From Hepsetus odoe (Eukaryota; Chordata; Actinopteri; Characiformes; Hepsetidae): 64,000 bases of DNA. Under the pieces are notes generated by a model. It ran no database searches. It was given only the letters and a program-made list of their open reading frames with translations, and was not told where the DNA came from. Positions 61,390 to 64,000 of the stretch are shown in pieces; positions within the stretch are counted from its first letter, which is position 1, and each line of letters starts with the position of its first letter. The position numbers were made by a program, and so were the translations under genes. The stretch is taken from positions 14,408,233 through 14,472,232 of the forward strand of contig CM029370.1 in NCBI GenBank assembly GCA_017165825.1, given 5' to 3'.

Positions 61390-61482
61390 TCACACTCCTA
61401 CATCAGGAAAGAGTCTGTTGGTGTTGAACAGCAGGTGTGGAACATCAGCCGGCCTCAGAAGCCTGGTAGAGATCACCAAAAC
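61390..61482 (-). CDS. scfd2: scfd2, last coding exon (partial gene)
   Basis: Acceptor gtcttgcag at 61,483, then thirty codons, VLVISTRLLRPADVPHLLF and NTNRLFPDVGV, and TGA at 61,392-61,390. The TRLL..PADVP..LF.TNRL.PD.G pattern looks like the extreme C terminus of the Sec1-family protein SCFD2, judged from memory. Human SCFD2 lies next to RASL11B in the same convergent orientation. The rest of the gene would be to the right of this window; no other exon of it was found up to 64,000, in keeping with its large introns. Too short for certainty without a search. Confidence 0.7.
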   Translation of the reverse strand, partial: VLVISTRLLRPADVPHLLFNTNRLFPDVGV

Positions 61483-64000
61483 CTGCAAGACACACACACA
61501 TGCACACACACATTAGAGCATTTGGAAGTAAGTGGGTAGAAAAGTAAAAAAAAAAATAATCACAGAACCCAGAAATTAGAATTTCAGAAATTAACCAGTG
61601 GTCCATCCAGCAAGGGTCCTAGAATGCATAATCTGGACTTGTCTTAGTTTGTTTAAATCTGATTCATACTGAGAAACTGATGCCACATCTGGAAAAACAA
61701 TGTTCAGCTTATTAAGGACTATGTCAGGTGCTAACTAGTGGCACTAATTGATTTCAGGCTATTTCTTACAGTTAACGTTATCTACAGGCTCTCGATTGAC
61801 GCTTATTCAATGTGAAAGAGTCCCTTAATACTAATTTAATCTTAACGCAACTGTATCAGAAAACGTGTGGCTTTAGTGCTCCAGATGCTGTGGGGAAAAT
61901 GAATGCAGAGTAAAACATGAGATTAAAGAAGAGTGCTTGTTTTTTTTATATTCCCATCAAATCATCAGACTTTTGAAAAGCTGTTTAACAGGCATTCGCC
62001 TACAAAACTGAGGCTGGGTTTATGCTGGTTTGAGGATTATATTGGGAGGAGGATGTTGAGGATGGAGCTGCCAGGAAAGAGAAAAAGAGGAAGACCAAAG
62101 AGGAGGTTTATGGACGTGGTGAGAGACAGTCAGACAGTCAGTTTGAAGGAAGTTTGAAGGAAGAAGATGCAGAGGACAGGAAGAAATGGAGAAGGAGAAG
62201 GAGAAGAAGTAGAAAAAACTTTGAACGTTGTAAAGGTAACACACAAATGCTTCCAACAATGTCAACAATAATATTAGTGACCAGGCAAATCCTATTTCAG
62301 AGTAAATGATGGCTACTGAAACATGAACGATCAGAGCTAATTAGAAAAGAAAGTAAGTGGAATGCATTTCCTTCATGACTGTCTACTTCATCTTAAAAAC
62401 TTACAAACTGTAAACACTGTATATCTGATTTGTCAAAGTGCAGTTGCACTTTAGCTACACACTTTGTCACGCAAATGATCTAATGCTAGCAAACAAATTA
62501 GGCTTTTTTCCTCTTTCAAGTGAGCTAACGATATCCAGCAACAAGTGCCACTGCTAAGGTCATCACATAAGAAAAGGAAATAGAATATTTCTAGTAATGC
62601 AAACTGGTAAAATAGTAAAGAAGTGTTTTAATGGAGTTATCTAATGCTATCATTTTTTCCCCCGGAGTCATCTCATGCATGAAAAACAACTTTTTTTTGA
62701 TCCAAACAAATGAAAACAATCTAATCCTAAAAAGCAAATCAAATATAAGTTTTCCCGGATCTGAGTCAAACCTGCAGGATGAATAACGAGCATAATGTGG
62801 GTCACTTTAATTCATGCTACTGTTTTTAGCGTGCTGTGTTTGAAAGGTAAGTTGACGTAGGTGTTGAGGTGAGCTGTATTGCCCCGCCATTATCTTCCAC
62901 TTTTATGAGCCAGCTGAAAAAAACCCTTTTAATAAATCACTGATTTGGCTCCTATTTATGGAGTGCGAGCGAGTCTCCTTTCCACTAAGCACAGAGAAAA
63001 GCTCGTACAGCTCTGTGGAGTAGAAGAAGGAGATTTACAAGATAGGCTTGCTGTTTGATCTTAGGCACTGTCCTGAAATTCACCATAAATCCTGTGTTGA
63101 TGTATAGTAAGGGCCATGAACACACACAGGAGAGTATACGCGCTGAGGCTGAGCGGCGTGTGTGGGCTGTCGGGGCTGCAAGCTTCTCTGTTTTCTGCTT
63201 TTATGATTTCTGATTTATTCATGACACAGAGCTTTGATCCACTACAGCCCTTTCATTCAGGCTGGACTCAATTATATCTCTATGAACTCTCGGGGGGGAG
63301 GCACACACTTTCTCACACATATTTTAATCAGCTTTGATTCTCTATGATGATAAGCAGGGTGAAAACACAGAGATACAAGACCTCTGATGTCCTAATGAAT
63401 ACAGGTCAGCGTGCTTACGTTCATGAACCTGCTCCCGCTGCCCCAGCCCACACCCGGAGACACACCAACTCAAACTACCTGAGTGCGCGAACATGTCGCA
63501 GGAGCCTTTTGTAAATAGGGCTCACTTCAGTCCATGCGTTACATTATCATGGTAATAACCATAATCTAAAGAGAATGCTGCTCGATAAGGCATTCTTCTT
63601 CTTCAAATGTGCTGAAATATATTTCGAGATTTTCTTTTCAGGAGATCAAGCAGAGAAAAAAAGCTGGAAAATAAGATAAAATGTAGGTCACTGCCCCTAC
63701 TTCACACACATCTTCTCACTTTCTTGAAACATTACGGGCCAGTTCAGTATTGCTGGAAGTAAGCTATATGCATAAAAGAAATATCAGCATTAAAGTATAC
63801 CATTGAGTTTACTTTTAAACCAATCTAATTGTGCCACCTTTCAGATTTCTTCTTCTTTTGTTAGTTTCTAACATTTAACACAACATAAATAAACACAACG
63901 CACTGTTTCTAAAAGATCTCATGAGGACAAGAACTCACCAAAACCCATGTGAAATAAGAAAATTCCACTTAGTCGCTCAATCAACTAATGAATCAAATTG
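61483..64000 (-). other. presumed scfd2 intron
   Basis: Contains an RTE LINE fragment (62,020-62,225) and otherwise AT-rich DNA, with a MEF2-like ctatttatgg near 62,952 in a possibly conserved block. No second exon identified. Confidence 0.55.
62020..62225 (+). mobile_element. RTE-type LINE 3' fragment
   Basis: Plus strand reads DYIGRRMLRMELPGKRKRGR and PKRRFMDVVRDS, the extreme C-terminal part of the fish RTE protein, then a purine-rich tail. Confidence 0.9.

Overview
This is vertebrate nuclear DNA, almost certainly from a teleost fish. Genes are split into short coding exons with GT/AG borders. The spacer is dense in (CA)n/(GT)n microsatellites, tRNA-derived SINEs, Tc1/mariner elements and RTE-type LINE fragments. 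The exact species cannot be read from the sequence; an ostariophysan-like repeat mix is a guess. No bacterial operons, rRNA, functional tRNA or CRISPR arrays are present.

Layout: (1) 20-21,021, minus strand: a complete nine-exon usp46 gene (deubiquitinase, 369 codons predicted). Its introns carry most of the transposon remains: an IS630/Tc1-mariner relic, a broken Tc1 with a nested SINE, two RTE LINE pieces and a 39-bp-period minisatellite. (2) 21,022-22,960: usp46 leader and promoter region, then two SINEs. (3) 22,961 to about 24,790, plus strand: a short spliced transcription unit with no useful ORF. It has an oligopyrimidine start region and a ZNF143-like site. It sits where mammals have the non-coding RNA gene DANCR (SNHG13), a snoRNA host. 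(4) About 24.8-57.1 kb: intergenic DNA with SINEs, LINE fragments, microsatellites and a few unique stretches that may be regulatory. (5) 57,190-60,430, plus strand: rasl11b, four coding exons, 247 codons, with a TATA box, CCAAT box and polyA signal. (6) 61,390-61,482, minus strand: a predicted final coding exon of scfd2, convergent with rasl11b; the rest of that gene would lie to the right.

The order and orientation usp46(-), ncRNA(+), rasl11b(+), scfd2(-) match human 4q12 (USP46, DANCR, RASL11B, SCFD2). The primate/mammal retroviral gene ERVMER34-1, which lies between DANCR and RASL11B in human, was not seen here. The most interesting claim is that the unit at 23 kb is the fish counterpart of DANCR. 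It rests on synteny, promoter type and splice signals read by eye, and needs RNA data and a snoRNA covariance search.
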